Shown piece by piece: positions 26,518 to 39,200 of a DNA stretch of 64,000 nucleotides (its first letter is position 1; the number at the start of each line of letters is the position of its first letter). Source of the stretch: Echinococcus granulosus (taxonomy: Eukaryota > Platyhelminthes > Cestoda > Cyclophyllidea > Taeniidae); contig NW_020170464.1 of NCBI RefSeq assembly GCF_000524195.1, positions 67,386 to 131,385 of the forward strand, written 5' to 3'. The translations under genes and the position numbers were made by a program. Under the pieces are notes generated by a model. The model was not told the DNA's origin. It saw nothing but the letters and a program-made list of their open reading frames with translations, and did no database searches.

Positions 26518-27430
26518 TTAGAGAAGGAGCTTCAAACAGTTGTTTTCAGAGGCGACAAATGCTACAGCCCAACGAAAGATATCCAATAGGTTAACATATT
26601 TTTTACTTTCATGACGAAGACGCCATAGCCTGGAATTTCTTCTGGTCACATCGCTATCGGAAAAATTTCGGAAAATGGGCACTGAAAGATGGTAGAAGGT
26701 GTTCCAGAGGCAACTCCGAATAATAAAGTCGGTCGATGGCATTGCCGGCATCGAGTTGGCGTCCAGAAGGATAAAAAAGGGCGGTTGAAATGCCACGATA
26801 TGAGCCATGGCCTTTTGGATGCAGCCTAATTCCCTTCGTGCATATAACCAAAAAGGACTTCTCGGCTTGGAATTCACAACGTATTATTATACCATGGTAT
26901 ATTTGAAAATTTCGTCTTCGAACAACTCATTCCAAATCTTTGCCATATAAATGCCAATAATGATGGCATAGGAAGACAGGGAACCACATAGTCTTTTGAA
27001 ATCAGAACGATCAATCAGGCATCGAAAGATAATCCGCCCATTCTCGTCGGTAGCTCCAAAGAACGTGTCAAACAAGCGCTTTGTAATGGGAGCATAGTGA
27101 AAGAAACAGTTTAAGAATAGAAAGTTGACAATACTTTTCCTTTTGGGAGGGTTTTGCTCCGGATAATTGGCGAAGAATATCATCTCGTTTTCACAAAGTT
27201 GAAGGACTTTACTTTACATCATAAGTATCCCAACTCATCCATTCCAAATGGTCAAAATATGTGAATAAACTACTTCTAATGTCTGCGGTGTCGAGGATTC
27301 AACTCAAACTGGGATAGACCTCGCATATAGTTAGCAGATCGGCACCATTGAAGAATTTGAAAACTTCAGCTTGAGGATTGCGTGGTAGTCTATCGAAAAG
27401 AGACATATTGGTTAAATTAAATGTAGACAT
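26518..27430 (-). pseudogene. Decayed FBXO4-like F-box copy
   Basis: Minus-strand relic homologous along its length to the F-box gene at 19.15 kb. Colinear matches, in order: the F-box (M-S-L-F-D-R-L-P-R-N, then A-D-L-L-T-I-C-E-V-Y-P); a segment ending H-L-E-W-M; N-F-L-F-L to R-L-F-D-T-F-F-G-A-T-D-E-N-G (intact copy: H-L-F-D-T-I-L-S-L-T-D-E-N-G); S-L-S-S-Y-A-I-I-I-G-I-Y (intact copy: N-I-S-S-Y-P-I-L-I-H-I-Y); and a final D-I-F-R-W-A-V-A-F. The blocks lie in different frames and are interrupted by an in-frame TGA near 27300, a TAA before 27190, further stops near 26890 and at least one frameshift, with a gap where the middle of the protein should be. The intact copy has no introns, so splicing does not explain the breaks. 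It diverged long ago. Confidence 0.75.
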
Positions 27431-30400
27431 TGTAAGGTGTGATTTGGTCGGGTTGAGCTGACCTCCTGACCTGTGAAGTAGTGAAGTGGACTCGCAGTTG
27501 GATGACTTCTCAATCTCTAAAAAGTGACCTCTTTTCGTTGCCTCATAATTGGCTGCAAAATCTGTGACCTTTACCCCAGATAGTTCACGAAGATGCCACA
27601 TAAAATCAAAATTAAAAAGAGTCTATTCCCAATTTTTCTTCCACCCGATGAGACCTTCGCTTATTCTTTGAAGGAAGGGGTATCCCACGACTAGCGAATG
27701 GTTCAGCTTCGGTGCTGAAAGCATGCGGTTGGCACTGGCGAACTGTCAAAAGGTGGCGTCAATATCCACGTCAAAGAAGGAAAACACGACGAATAACCGC
27801 TTCTTCACATCCCCTCTCCCCATTCCACATGAAAATATGCGACGAACCGGTAAACAAGTGTGCGTCATAAATCTCGGTTATCTTGACGAAAGACGCCTAC
27901 AGAGGAACTACATCGAAGTAATCGGAGAAATCCGAAGACGCTGGATAAGGGGAAAAAACAAAGGCAATCAAGGCATTATCGAAACCTTCCAAAGGGAAAA
28001 ATTGCAGACAAAATGCCTCATCGACCTTTCCCTTGCCCTCTTTAGAACCCATTCTAGAAAACCTCTACTCCGGTGAACGGAAGCTTAACTTTCGCTGGAG
28101 GTGGAAAGTAGAAAGGGGGCGCGTCTTGGGTTCTCTCCACACATATCCTTTGTAATGAGGGAACCTTCGCAAGCAAGTTTGTTGGCGTATTCTTGTTTGG
28201 CCTATTTTTGAGCACATCCCCTCCACCTTCAACGGAGGGCTTAATGCAAAACTGCACCACTTCCACCAAGAATCGTCTCATATGCCCATGAACACGGTCA
28301 TGAACATGAACAAGGCAATGGAGCACAAGAGGACACCCTTCGTAAAACCAAGCCCGGCTTCGACTCAAACGCCTCCAGTGTTTATATAAAGTAATGCACG
28401 AGACCTCACTTATTTGGACACAAGCACAGTCAGTTGATGAAATAACTTTCATATCGTATCAATCGAGATTTTAACAAACTTTCCCTGGTTACCCCACCTT
28501 GACCAGGAGTTAGTTAACATCCTATAAACAGTATCGGTCAAACGTTTAGCGCTTGAGCAATGGGAAGGACGCTACGTGAGGGTCAACAGTGCCTAAAGGC
28601 GAGATTTTAAGCGCGTGGACCCCCAGTGTGCCTCCGATGAATACGGGTAAAGTAGCTCCGTTCTCAAAGAATCCAGTGAGGTAGATATCCGAATTACTCT
28701 AAAAATACCATAACGGATACGTATTTCAAAATCCCTTGGTGCTTTGCAGCGTTACGCCCCCAGACGAAAACACAAACCATGGTGACTGAAGAGCTGGTGC
28801 GATTCAACATAGACAAAAGACCGAATCACTACAGTCTGGCAATGACAGGGACCACTCACCCCTTGATCAATTCCCACAAATTCCCATCCCTATTTTAGTC
28901 TAGCTGGGATGCTAAAATTACGCAAATTGAGAAACCTTTCTCAATTTATTAATTTTACTCGACGTTATCGACATTCAGATGCCAAAGCCACATATCACGA
29001 CAATGGCTGAGGGAACAAGTCTATATTTGGGTGAAAACATTGACACAGGCATCACATTGTCTGAAATATCCGCAAAGGTCCGCCGTCATTTTCGTCGCTA
29101 AAATGCAAGACAAAAAATATTTTTCTATACTATAGAGTAAGTACTATTTTGCGAAAATACCCAAAAAACAAGGTAAATAAGCCTACAAGGAACCTTACTA
29201 TCTCTGACCTTTTTTCGCTGAAGCGGTATAACGAATCTGAAAGATTTTCTGATAGGAGAACCCATTATCCACCAGCTTGAACGTTGGTATTCAACTATAT
29301 TCCATCATGAGGTTTCCTCACATATTCGATTTTACCATTTAGGACGTGGAATTAATTTCTCCAGTGGTGAAAAAAAAGGTGAATCCGAGAGTACTAGTGA
29401 CAATCAAGTGAGGTTGCATTAATTCTGACTGAAGCTAGGCGCCAACGGCAGCCTAACAGTAAAAGTGAAAACGAGCAGAAAATTGTCCACCTAAACTGCT
29501 CAGCTAAGAGCAGCAAAAACAAACTAGGACTAATCACCTTCAACCACTGTGGAAGTTGCAGTAAAGTAAAACAAACGGGGGCCAATGAAAGAGCTATCGA
29601 CCACGTCTTACTCATGTACTATGAGTGGAATCCCACATTTGTCATCGGTATTTACTGCATTGAAAGTTTAGCCTGACATATAAATACATGAAAAAATTAC
29701 TACGTCAAACTGTCCCTAATTGTATATCACTCCACCAATAAATTTAATCTTTACCCTACACACCAAATTTCACCTGCGTTTACGTAGTATTGCCCCATTG
29801 AATTCATGAAAACCAGCATTATGAACTACGCGACCGCCCAGTAACCACTGCTCATTAATCAGGAATACAGAGAAGCACAAGCGTCCTTAGTCTTCTTACA
29901 GACTAAGGGTAAGGTACAGGTAAAAAGAGGCTATTTTAAAAGACTGTGGCCCCTGCGTATACCACTGCTTCGATTGCAAAGCAGGGAAAGAAAAAGGCAC
30001 GATTTATTTCTGGCCGATGGACAAACAGTAGAGAGCGATTGCAAGGAGACGAGCTACCCACATCTCTCTACCCCTCAATCTTCAAGTCGGCCAGCAAACC
30101 AGGAAAAGCAAAACGGAGACATACCCATCCGCCGAACAAGAGAGCAACTGCAGGGGCAGCTTCAAAGGCGCATCCCGACTTGTTAACCACAGCCATCACA
30201 ACAACGCATGACACCAATTAGCGAATCACAATTTTCCTACCTAGGCGACAAGGTAATCTCACGGGTACTAAGACGGAGCATCAAAGCATTGCATGCTCGT
30301 GGCGAGTTATAATTCGCTGTTTTCCAAAGGCGCCGACTAGAGGCATGCCTAAAATGAAAAAAAGTAGGATCACATGTGTTAGCGTCCTAACTACGTCTTT

Positions 30401-33400
30401 CCATCGCACCCCGTATAATATGCATTTCTGTTGTGTTATAAAAACCCAGGGAACCCTGGCAATAGTTTGTGAGCATGTTGCAGACTAAAACCGCAATACG
30501 TGACAACTACATTTTAGATGTGTACAACGATCAGAGCAATAGCAAAATGCAAAAGCGTTCATGTACAACACCCCTGATTGAAATAGAAAGACCAACCTGT
30601 ATCAAAACAGGAGGGGAAGATAAGGTCTTGAAGTGGACTGCCAGACCTCGTGCAGGAAAACAGAAACCCACAGATTGAATACCCATCGCTTGGGGAAAAG
30701 ACGAACCCCGCGCCGAAACCCAACAGTCGACGGCAAAGTATGCGACCCAGCACATGATTTGTCTTGCGTCCCAACTGCACACATTCAAACAACAAATTTG
30801 TTCTACAAATAAGTGGTAATCCAGTAGGTTACGCATTCTATAATGCATAGAAATAGAATGCAAAAGTTATAAAACCGCCAGTACATTGCAAAACTTTCTT
30901 TTTTCGTGTAATTCCTGACCTGTATAAACAAATAAACGAATAAAAAACCCCTTTCGGGCTAACAATTTAAATCGCGTTCAAAAAACATAGCCCAAATTCT
31001 AGAACTAAAAGAATCTAAGGGCATTTTCCGGTTAAATCTCATTCCAGTGCATTATAATGCAGTAATTAACAAGTACTTTTTTCTTTTGGTCATCTATAAA
31101 TTTGTCAAATTACCGCTGCTGAAATGACCGCGCCAAAATGTAGGCGTCATAATTTTGGCACTCAATAATGTAAAGGTATACTTCAGCGCTTTTAGACCTC
31201 CTAATAATGAAGGAATCAACCAAATTATTACTCAGGCGTAGAATCCCAAGCCATCTCCAGGCGTAATAAAAGAATTTGCTGCATTTTTAGGCTTCTTTGA
31301 TGCGAAAATACCTCCTTCGACACGGTATTGAGCTGGTTTTTCCGCTTTTGCCTTTTACATTCGGAACTGACCCTTTCCCATTGGCACTGTCATCGCCACG
31401 GGTTCTGTCGCTATTCTAGCACCCGTTAAGGAGGGCACTTCGACCTCTATGGCCGCTCTTCCGGTGTCTGTGGTCAAATGTAAATCAAGCAATTAATGAA
31501 CAGCTTGCAGATACCACGACTGGGTCATAATTACTACTGTTACTACTTCGGTCAGTTACATACGCGTGTTTGTGGGACTGTAGTATCGGCTCAAGGTGGC
31601 AGAAATGAAGAGAGGAATGGGTCGTCGTCCACATTTTTAATATTCTGTGAAGAGAGTACTAAAATAAAGCCCTTAAATCACAAGTGTTAACTTATTTTTA
31701 CGTGGATGTGACCAACGATTATGGGACATATAGGGGTTTCTTGCACCGGTAAAGACTTTAATGGCTTCGAGTTTGTTGAACTGACGGTCTTTTGATCCAA
31801 AATACGTAGGAAAATGCAGCATGTATTACATAGTGTCATTGCTGTTTTGAGTCTTGGCATCAATGCTTTTCTTAACAATTGCTTCTTTGAAAGCTGGAGG
31901 GATTCCTTCGCCTTCACATCCACCTCGTAGCATTCCTCTATGGCGTCGCATAATGTTATGAGAGACTATGCTTCATTGTGACTCGAATGATTCTTTTCAT
32001 GATGGCCTCCATTGCGGGGAAAGGAAGAGGTGTTATAAGGTTTCACAACATCTCATTCCTAAGATTAATATAATTTCCATTATCTGCCTTTCGAATATGG
32101 CACTGTAGTCACTAGGTGCAGTCTCGAGGATTACATTTTGCCAGATCCATTGGTAAGGGGAAATTGATGCTCCTGTTTCCGTATCTTTGGTCCTTGGGAA
32201 TTCCTTCTTTGCAAATATGTTCACATTTCTTAAATCCGTGGTAGGTATAGAACCAACAATAGCAATGAGCCCTTGTGGGCATAAACTTAAGTGTTAAGGC
32301 CAGGGGGACAAGAGGTCTTTGAATTTACCGCAGGCAGTGCTGGGTTAAGGAAAAACACGGATAGCTTGAGTGCCCAAAGTTCACTGATAGCGTTTGTCAG
32401 AGAAATCACTTTTCCAGCTCCTATTGTTCTTTGCACGACCCATTTCGGTCCTCCAGTTTAATCCTGATATAACAGAATCCAATCGTTCAAAGCAAATGTC
32501 AATCCGTCGTGCTAAATGAATTTAGACGATTTGCCCTATGATTACTTTGCGTTTGCAGTGGGTTTGTATGACGTCCCATTCCTATACTGCACGATAAAAC
32601 TGCACAACTATGAATCTTCACATCAAAACGTCACTGAGTTGTTCACGTCATTCCCTGTTCTAACACCTTGTGAGAATACAACACCTACAGATATATCGCT
32701 AGAACCGGTATCTAGGATGAATTAAAATGTAATTTCCTAGACATTGTAAAGTGTTCTCTGTTTCGCACGCCTGTTGACGTCTCCGAATTGACACCCACGT
32801 ACCCGAATCTGTGAGGACACACTTTATATGCACTTGTAATCACTTTGCGGGAGCGTTTTTCGGAAGCCCTATTTTTGATTAGTCCGGTTGAGATCTTGAT
32901 GGTCCGCGGGGTATATAGCATCTTGTGTTGTAAAACCACGTCTAAAAGAAGCCGCAGTGCTGTCTAATGGGTCAGCTCCTGAAGATATAGATAAGACAGT
33001 TTTGGGCACATGAAGAATCATATAAGTCAGGTACTCCTGTCTACAGCGGTGAGTAGATTCCATTTTCCATCCACTGACATATCCTTCCCTGGGAGTTTTT
33101 ATTGGGACATTGGCTTCCTTGGAAAAGTTACCTACAGATATCAGCAATATGGAGTGATCCTTAAGTGGATTTATTTTCTATCTATGAGGGAAGCTGACCA
33201 CATCTACACTCTGGAATTGTGTGATGAAGAACAAGTGCTTCTTTTTATTTATCCATCTACTCGTGTGCGACCTCACTAACCGTGCTATGAACAACGGTAC
33301 CTCTTGGGAGGTCAACTGTAGCAACTGAGGCATATGACTTAGTAGCCGTGGCAAAATCAAACCACTTTCCCAAATATGTGCAAAGTGCTGACACTAGTAC

Positions 33401-35214
33401 GGAGCTTATAGGCCACCGTGGTTTTGTGGGTAACATTGACCCATTCGTATAATCTCTTGCCGTTTTTAGGCATGAACACCCTCTGATTTACTCTCCTTCA
33501 GCACCAAATAAGCAGTTACTCCATTTTTGGCGATATTATCTAGTTGAAACGTTCTTGGGTCGCCTCATTCGTGCATGTGTAGAATCTCAACAGAATTCAC
33601 GATAAGCACTAGATATCCCTTGGGTTAATATATGGGGAAATAAGAAAATAATTAATTTTGATTGAGATCGAGAAAACACTTTAAACAGAACAACCCATGC
33701 ATAACTAAGTTACTGGTGCTATGACCACTGGGTAGCATGTCGAGCTGATAGCAAATTAGGCGGTTCTCTGAAGCACAACATATTGAAGACTTTGGATGCT
33801 CGTACAATAATATTGGTTTAGATATCTTATGCATATCCGCCTTTTCATTCGTTATAGAAGAATTTTTTGGAAAAGTTCAGCAAAAATACTGCTAGTAAAA
33901 AACAAGAGACGCGTTTATGACCGTGACTGGCGCTGGTGCAGATTCCTGTCTTCCATAACTTGGCATTAAATTCTGTCACAGGAGAGAGGTCGAAGAAAGC
34001 AGAGAAGGAGTATGTGTATGCACGTGGAAGTACACTTTCTTTCCCGTGATGTAACTAATAAGAGCAAGGTATGAGATGTGAGATGTCATCATTGTTCGAA
34101 TTGGCTAATAAAGAACAGAAGACGACTATCAGGTGGAGAGCCATTCCATGTATCACACCGGGGGATAAGTAGTGTCAAAGAGCAAAGTCTACTCCTTGGA
34201 TGAAAGGAGACAAGTCAAAACTTCTTTAAACCCTGTTTTTGAAGACGAGGAATTTCGTTACTATTTTCCCAGTCGTACATGAATTTGAGTAAAAGATTGC
34301 TGCGAGCACATTAAAAATCACCAAAATTTTGTGCACGCTGCAATGCTTTAAGAAGATTTAATGGTTTTTAAGTTTCAAAGGTAGTTTACGTACCAGTTTT
34401 AAATTCTAATGCAACTTGTTTCGCTCTAAACACGATCAATAAACTGGTGTCAATCACTTTACAAGAATCACAGTCATACACTCATTTTTAACAACCTAAT
34501 TATTGGGTTAAAAACAAATATTTACAACTTCCGCAATTTTTTTTCGTGTTTACTTTACATTCTGCTGCAAAATATTGCTTGATAGGAGTTGCATCATTAA
34601 AACTTTCCTTTCATGGTGGCGCATATTTCGGTCTGGTCACCCGTCCATTTCTTCCCAGGTGTTTTTTGGGAAAATGAGTAAGACACTCATATTTTTGTGG
34701 CACTTATTGTATTTCCTTTACTCTCACATGAACCTTATTTAGGAGTGTTTCCTTAATAATCTTTGAATGAGTTCCGCGGTAATTTTCAGTTCTGCTTCCT
34801 ATTTTGAGTATCTAACGTCATTAATTGACTAGTGTACATGTTCCAATTTCAACTAGCCGGTTTTACTTTTTTTTTGTCCTGTTGTATTTGATGCCGTTGG
34901 TTATGCTCGCTACCTTTTTTCTTGGAGTGCGTATGAATCCTGTAATATTTTTTCTCTGTTGCTAATGTATTTTTCATGTGACACATACACAGCCGTGAGG
35001 GAATTTACTCAAGTTACACTTTTCATACTCATTAGCTGCACTTATTTTGTGTGACTCTTATGAGCATATATTTTGCACTTGTTCTGTAATATGCGCGTGC
35101 TAATGAGATGCGGATTATTTGAGCATCTTATATTTTGGCTTCATGCCAAATGTCTTCTGTTTCTCTTATTTGCAATCAACATATTTAGTCGATTGTTCTT
35201 ATCTCTGTGACTAG
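27431..35214. other. Gene-poor interval upstream of intersectin
   Basis: No convincing gene. The missing first coding exon and promoter of intersectin probably lie here or inside the long run of AT-rich sequence at 34.3-35.2 kb, but I could not place a start codon. A possible retroelement remnant is at 32.64-32.73 kb (minus) and an uncharacterised 132-codon frame at 28.05-28.45 kb (minus). Confidence 0.5.
28054..28452 (-). CDS. Uncharacterised 132-codon open frame
   Basis: Starts with ATG at 28452 and ends with TAG. The N-terminal half is rich in Cys, His and hydrophobic residues. It includes a segment produced by tandem GTTCAT units (V-H-V-H-D-R-V-H), and the C-terminal third is Pro-rich and basic. 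No domain recognised and no flanking splice sites or start context that would confirm expression. It is the longest unassigned single-exon frame in this interval, but such a length is within chance for the window. Confidence 0.2.
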   Translation of the reverse strand: MKVISSTDCACVQISEVSCITLYKHWRRLSRSRAWFYEGCPLVLHCLVHVHDRVHGHMRRFLVEVVQFCIKPSVEGGGDVLKNRPNKNTPTNLLAKVPSLQRICVERTQDAPPFYFPPPAKVKLPFTGVEVF

Positions 35215-36205
35215 ATGACTGGAATACTTGGCGGATCACCTACGAGGATCGCTGCAAGCACGACGAACGCTTCCAGTTCCTGCGTCCCATCAACGGCTAC
35301 ATAACCGGTGAGCAAGCGCGTACCTTCTTTGCACACTCTAAATTGCCCACTCTACTTCTGGCCAAAATCTGGGATCTGGCGGACCTCACCGCTGACGGCC
35401 AGTTGGATCGCAGAGAGTTCTCCATCGCCATGTTTCTCATCAAGAAGTGTCTTGAAGGCAACGGCCTTCCCTCTCAACTCCCGCCCTCTTTACTACAGGA
35501 GCCACAACGTTTTGTCCCACCCACTCTTCCTGATCGAGTTAATCCACCTACCACCTTAACGTCCAATAGTAGCAGTGGTGCCGGCCAGATTGACTCCAGC
35601 GAGTGGAGCATTTCTGCCGCCTTGCGTCCCAAGTATAAACTCCAATTCAACCAGAACGACCGCAATAAACGCGGCTATCTAACTGGTGTTGAGGCACGGG
35701 GTATCTTTCTCAAATCCAACCTGCCTCACTCCCAGTTAGCGGCGATTTGGAATCTCGCCGATGTGGATAGGGATGGTAATCTTACCTGTGAGGAGTTTTG
35801 TATCGCTGCCTATCTCATTGATCAAGTGCTGGCGGGTCGGAGACTACCCTCTACGTTGCCGCTTACCCTCATGCCGTCGTCTCTCGTACGTTTGCACTCA
35901 TTATTTCCATACTATACCCTACTCCTTACTACAGGCTCAACAAGGTGACCTTCCTAAATTGACTCCGATTGACGGCGAACAGAAGGAGGAGTCTGAGGGT
36001 AAGTATTTCGTTGAATTTGGGAACGAATAAATGCACGTTCGTGTGCAGGTCGAATGACGTTTGAGGACAAGAGAATGCAAAATTTCCTGCTGGGTCAAGC
36101 AGAACTGGACAAACGGAAACAGGATTTAGCGGAGCAGTTGAGACAAGAAGAGGAGCAGAGGCGCGAGCAAGCCCGGTTTGAATCAGAAAAACAGGAGAAG
36201 ATTCG
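35215..36205 (+). other. ITSN: Intersectin EH1-EH2 exons and start of coiled coil
   Basis: EH1 reads D-W-N-T-W-R-I-T, then I-T-G-E-Q-A-R and the EF-hand-like D-L-T-A-D-G-Q-L-D-R-R-E-F. EH2 has Y-L-T-G-V-E-A-R and D-V-D-R-D-G-N-L-T-C-E-E-F. Both keep the Leu-Ala-x-Ile-Trp helix (L-A-K-I-W-D-L-A-D and L-A-A-I-W-N-L-A-D) that in this family forms the NPF-peptide pocket. EH2 keeps a full calcium-loop pattern. Confidence 0.95.
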
Positions 36206-39200
36206 GTGCGTCTTCGTTAACTGCGCATTTTTAATCATTATCAAATCCATGTGTTTGCTAATAGGCCACTTTTATGCAATGAGCCTTGTGAAATCGTTTT
36301 GTTTTTATTGATGAAAGGCCAGATAAGCGCATCGGTCCACACGAATGTAGTCACTTAACGTTTCTGTCTCGTTGCAAGGTCGCACAACTTGATTTATGTC
36401 TAACCTTGGTTGCACGGAGAAGTTACCCTTGTAAACAACGGATCGGCACATCAAATAGCAAGTGTGTTTAACCATGGGAGTTGTATCATAAAATTGCACT
36501 CACAATAAAAAGTATACTAGAAAGATACGCCTTCGAGAACCAGTTACTTTAGTTGATTTCAATCCTTTGCGGTGGTTTTTATGCATGGTGCTAAGTCCGT
36601 CTGCTTCATTATTTCACCCATTAATACAAAATTCACATCTACAGCATTGTTGAGTGAATGCTAAAGTTATGTCTCAATTCGGTGGAAGTGTCAGGAGCAC
36701 AACTGAGCTATTCAAAGACGGGGTGTGAGATGAAGTTTTCCTACTGCCTTATTTAAAACTTATTTCTTGAAATTTCCGTACCAAAAGCTTATTACGTCTG
36801 CAGTTCAGTCAACAGTGATCACAAACTTTGAAATACTTTTGGCGTCTTGTAAAGAACCAAATGCATTGAATTGGCCCTAGCCTGGTTAAACTTTATAATT
36901 CCTCATATTTCACGAAAAACATTCACCTAAATGTTATTGATAATACGCTTATGAAGAAATATCCACTTATTTCTGAAATGATACCCCATAAAAAGTGCCG
37001 GAAATGGGCAAAGATTTTGGTAAGTGAAGTGGCGTATGTGGTGTCGTGGATTTCAAAGGGTTACATTAGTAACTAGAGCATAGGGATGGCAAATCTCCTG
37101 AGCCTGGTTCTAATATCAGCTAGGAAAGTCTACTTTATCTTGAGGAAATTGATTACGAATGCAACTTGTGGAGCCCATAAAGCTAGACTGAATCAACGAA
37201 GGCTCACCAAAAGAAATTTCACACGAACTAAAACTAACACCCACACGTGCGCGCTTGCGTGCGCGCTGGTTACCGGCTCAGTGAATTTTGCCGCTCCTTA
37301 AAATGGGGTTAATTCTTTAACAGACGGCACTCACCCTTCCAGGATTTCTTAGCCACTATTGGCAAACACTATTCTTTTGGAGCTAGCATTTATGAAGAGC
37401 AACGACACTGCTCTGAACAATTAAATGGTACACCGAAGGTATTCTTTTATTACAAATTTTTGGCCGTCATTACGAAATCCTCACGATGGGATAATTCGTA
37501 TTCACTCGATCAGATCGAACCGCTAGCTTTATTTCCCCAAAACTTACAGATAGTTATTGACGTTAGAGACTTTCTGGCAACCAGATCTTGCAAACAAATT
37601 GCCTATCTCTGTGCCGTACTTAAGTGCACAAATAGACTGTCATTGCCGTTACTGTTAAGAAATGCTTTACGTTCTCAGAAATGCTACTTGCATTGACTCT
37701 CTCCTCTTGGGTAGATTTTTTATTCCACACTACGACCAATATTTTCTTCTTCTCTATGGCATGTCTGCATAGCCAATGAGGTAAACTTCCGAGAAATATG
37801 CATAATTTCACTTGAGTGGTACTCAATTTTAGAATCTGTCAGGCGTACACACTTCCCTTTTTAATACAAAGATAAATATTTGTGCGGTTCACCGAAATGG
37901 ATTCGAGTTGGCTCATTGTAGCACATACCTTCCTCCCATTAGCCAGACAAGAAGGTAAGAAGTGATAGTATTAGTATTTTGCAGGTGCGCAAATCCCCTA
38001 CATCCTAGCATCCTGCTGAAATAGATGTGGATGAGTTCATCTTTTCTCATCCTTCTACCTGCATAGGCAGGAACGCGAACGCGAGCGTCAACGCCAAGCT
38101 GAGGTAGAAGCGGAGCGAGTACGCGCCCTGGAGGCTCGTCGACAGGAAGTAGCGACCGCGCGCCTTCAGGCAGCGCGTGAGGAGTTGCGCCGGCGTGCTC
38201 TGGATACGGAGAAGTTACGAGTGGGGGCTCTCATCAAGGAGCGCGCTCGCCAGATTCAGGCTCTGGAGCAGGCGAAGGCGCACCGCGCGAGCCTAGAGGA
38301 GTCGGCGGCTTCGCAGACGACGCGGCGCGAGGCGGTACAGTCACGTGTCACCGCGGCACAGGCGGAAGTGGAGGCACAGAAAACAGCCATTCTCGACTTG
38401 GCGGCGCAACGTGATACGGTGGAACGCGAATGCCGCGATCTTGCCGAACATGTGGAAGCGGCGCGCGCAGAACTGCATCGGTGGCAGAGGGAGGATGAGC
38501 AGTTGCAGCGACAGCTCGCTCCACCACCCTCTGTTGCTGTTGATATTACTAATACGACAGAGCAGCAGAAGACTCTTCGGGCTAGTCTTAAGGTGAAGTG
38601 CTTCACTCCTATGGTTTGGGATTTATACCGCCTTTACAGAGTTGTCTTATTCGCGAGTTGCTGTAGCATCGATATAGTCTCATTGCTGTAGCGTTAATAT
38701 TTTTAAAGTCCAGTTGGAAGTGCAGAAAGCTGGGCATCCACAGTTGTTAGAATCATCTGTGCTTGTTCTTGTCTTTTGCTCTTTGCTTTTCTCTTGTGTA
38801 TATGGTCGCACGTACACATTTTACTTGATCTGCCCCCCTCCCCCCCCAATACAACTTCCTAGAACTATCACATTACAAATCTCATTGGAAATAAATTCCT
38901 TACTAAGTGGAAGGTAAGGGCACTTGCAGAGCGACCACTTATTTACATTTTCTCCACCCCTTCATTGTAGCAAGTTCAAGACAGTAAGCGTCAATTGGAA
39001 CAGCAACTGGCACAGCTAGAGACGGAGGTGTTGCGTGGTGGACAGACACTGGCGAGCCATCGACACTCAGCGGATGAGTTGGCCAAGAAGCGCACCCTCC
39101 TTGCTACTGAGGTGAACGCTTTGCTGGCAACTTTATTGGAGCGACGTCGCACCTACCGTCAGCAACAACATCAACGCCACAAGGAACATGAAGCGGCGGC

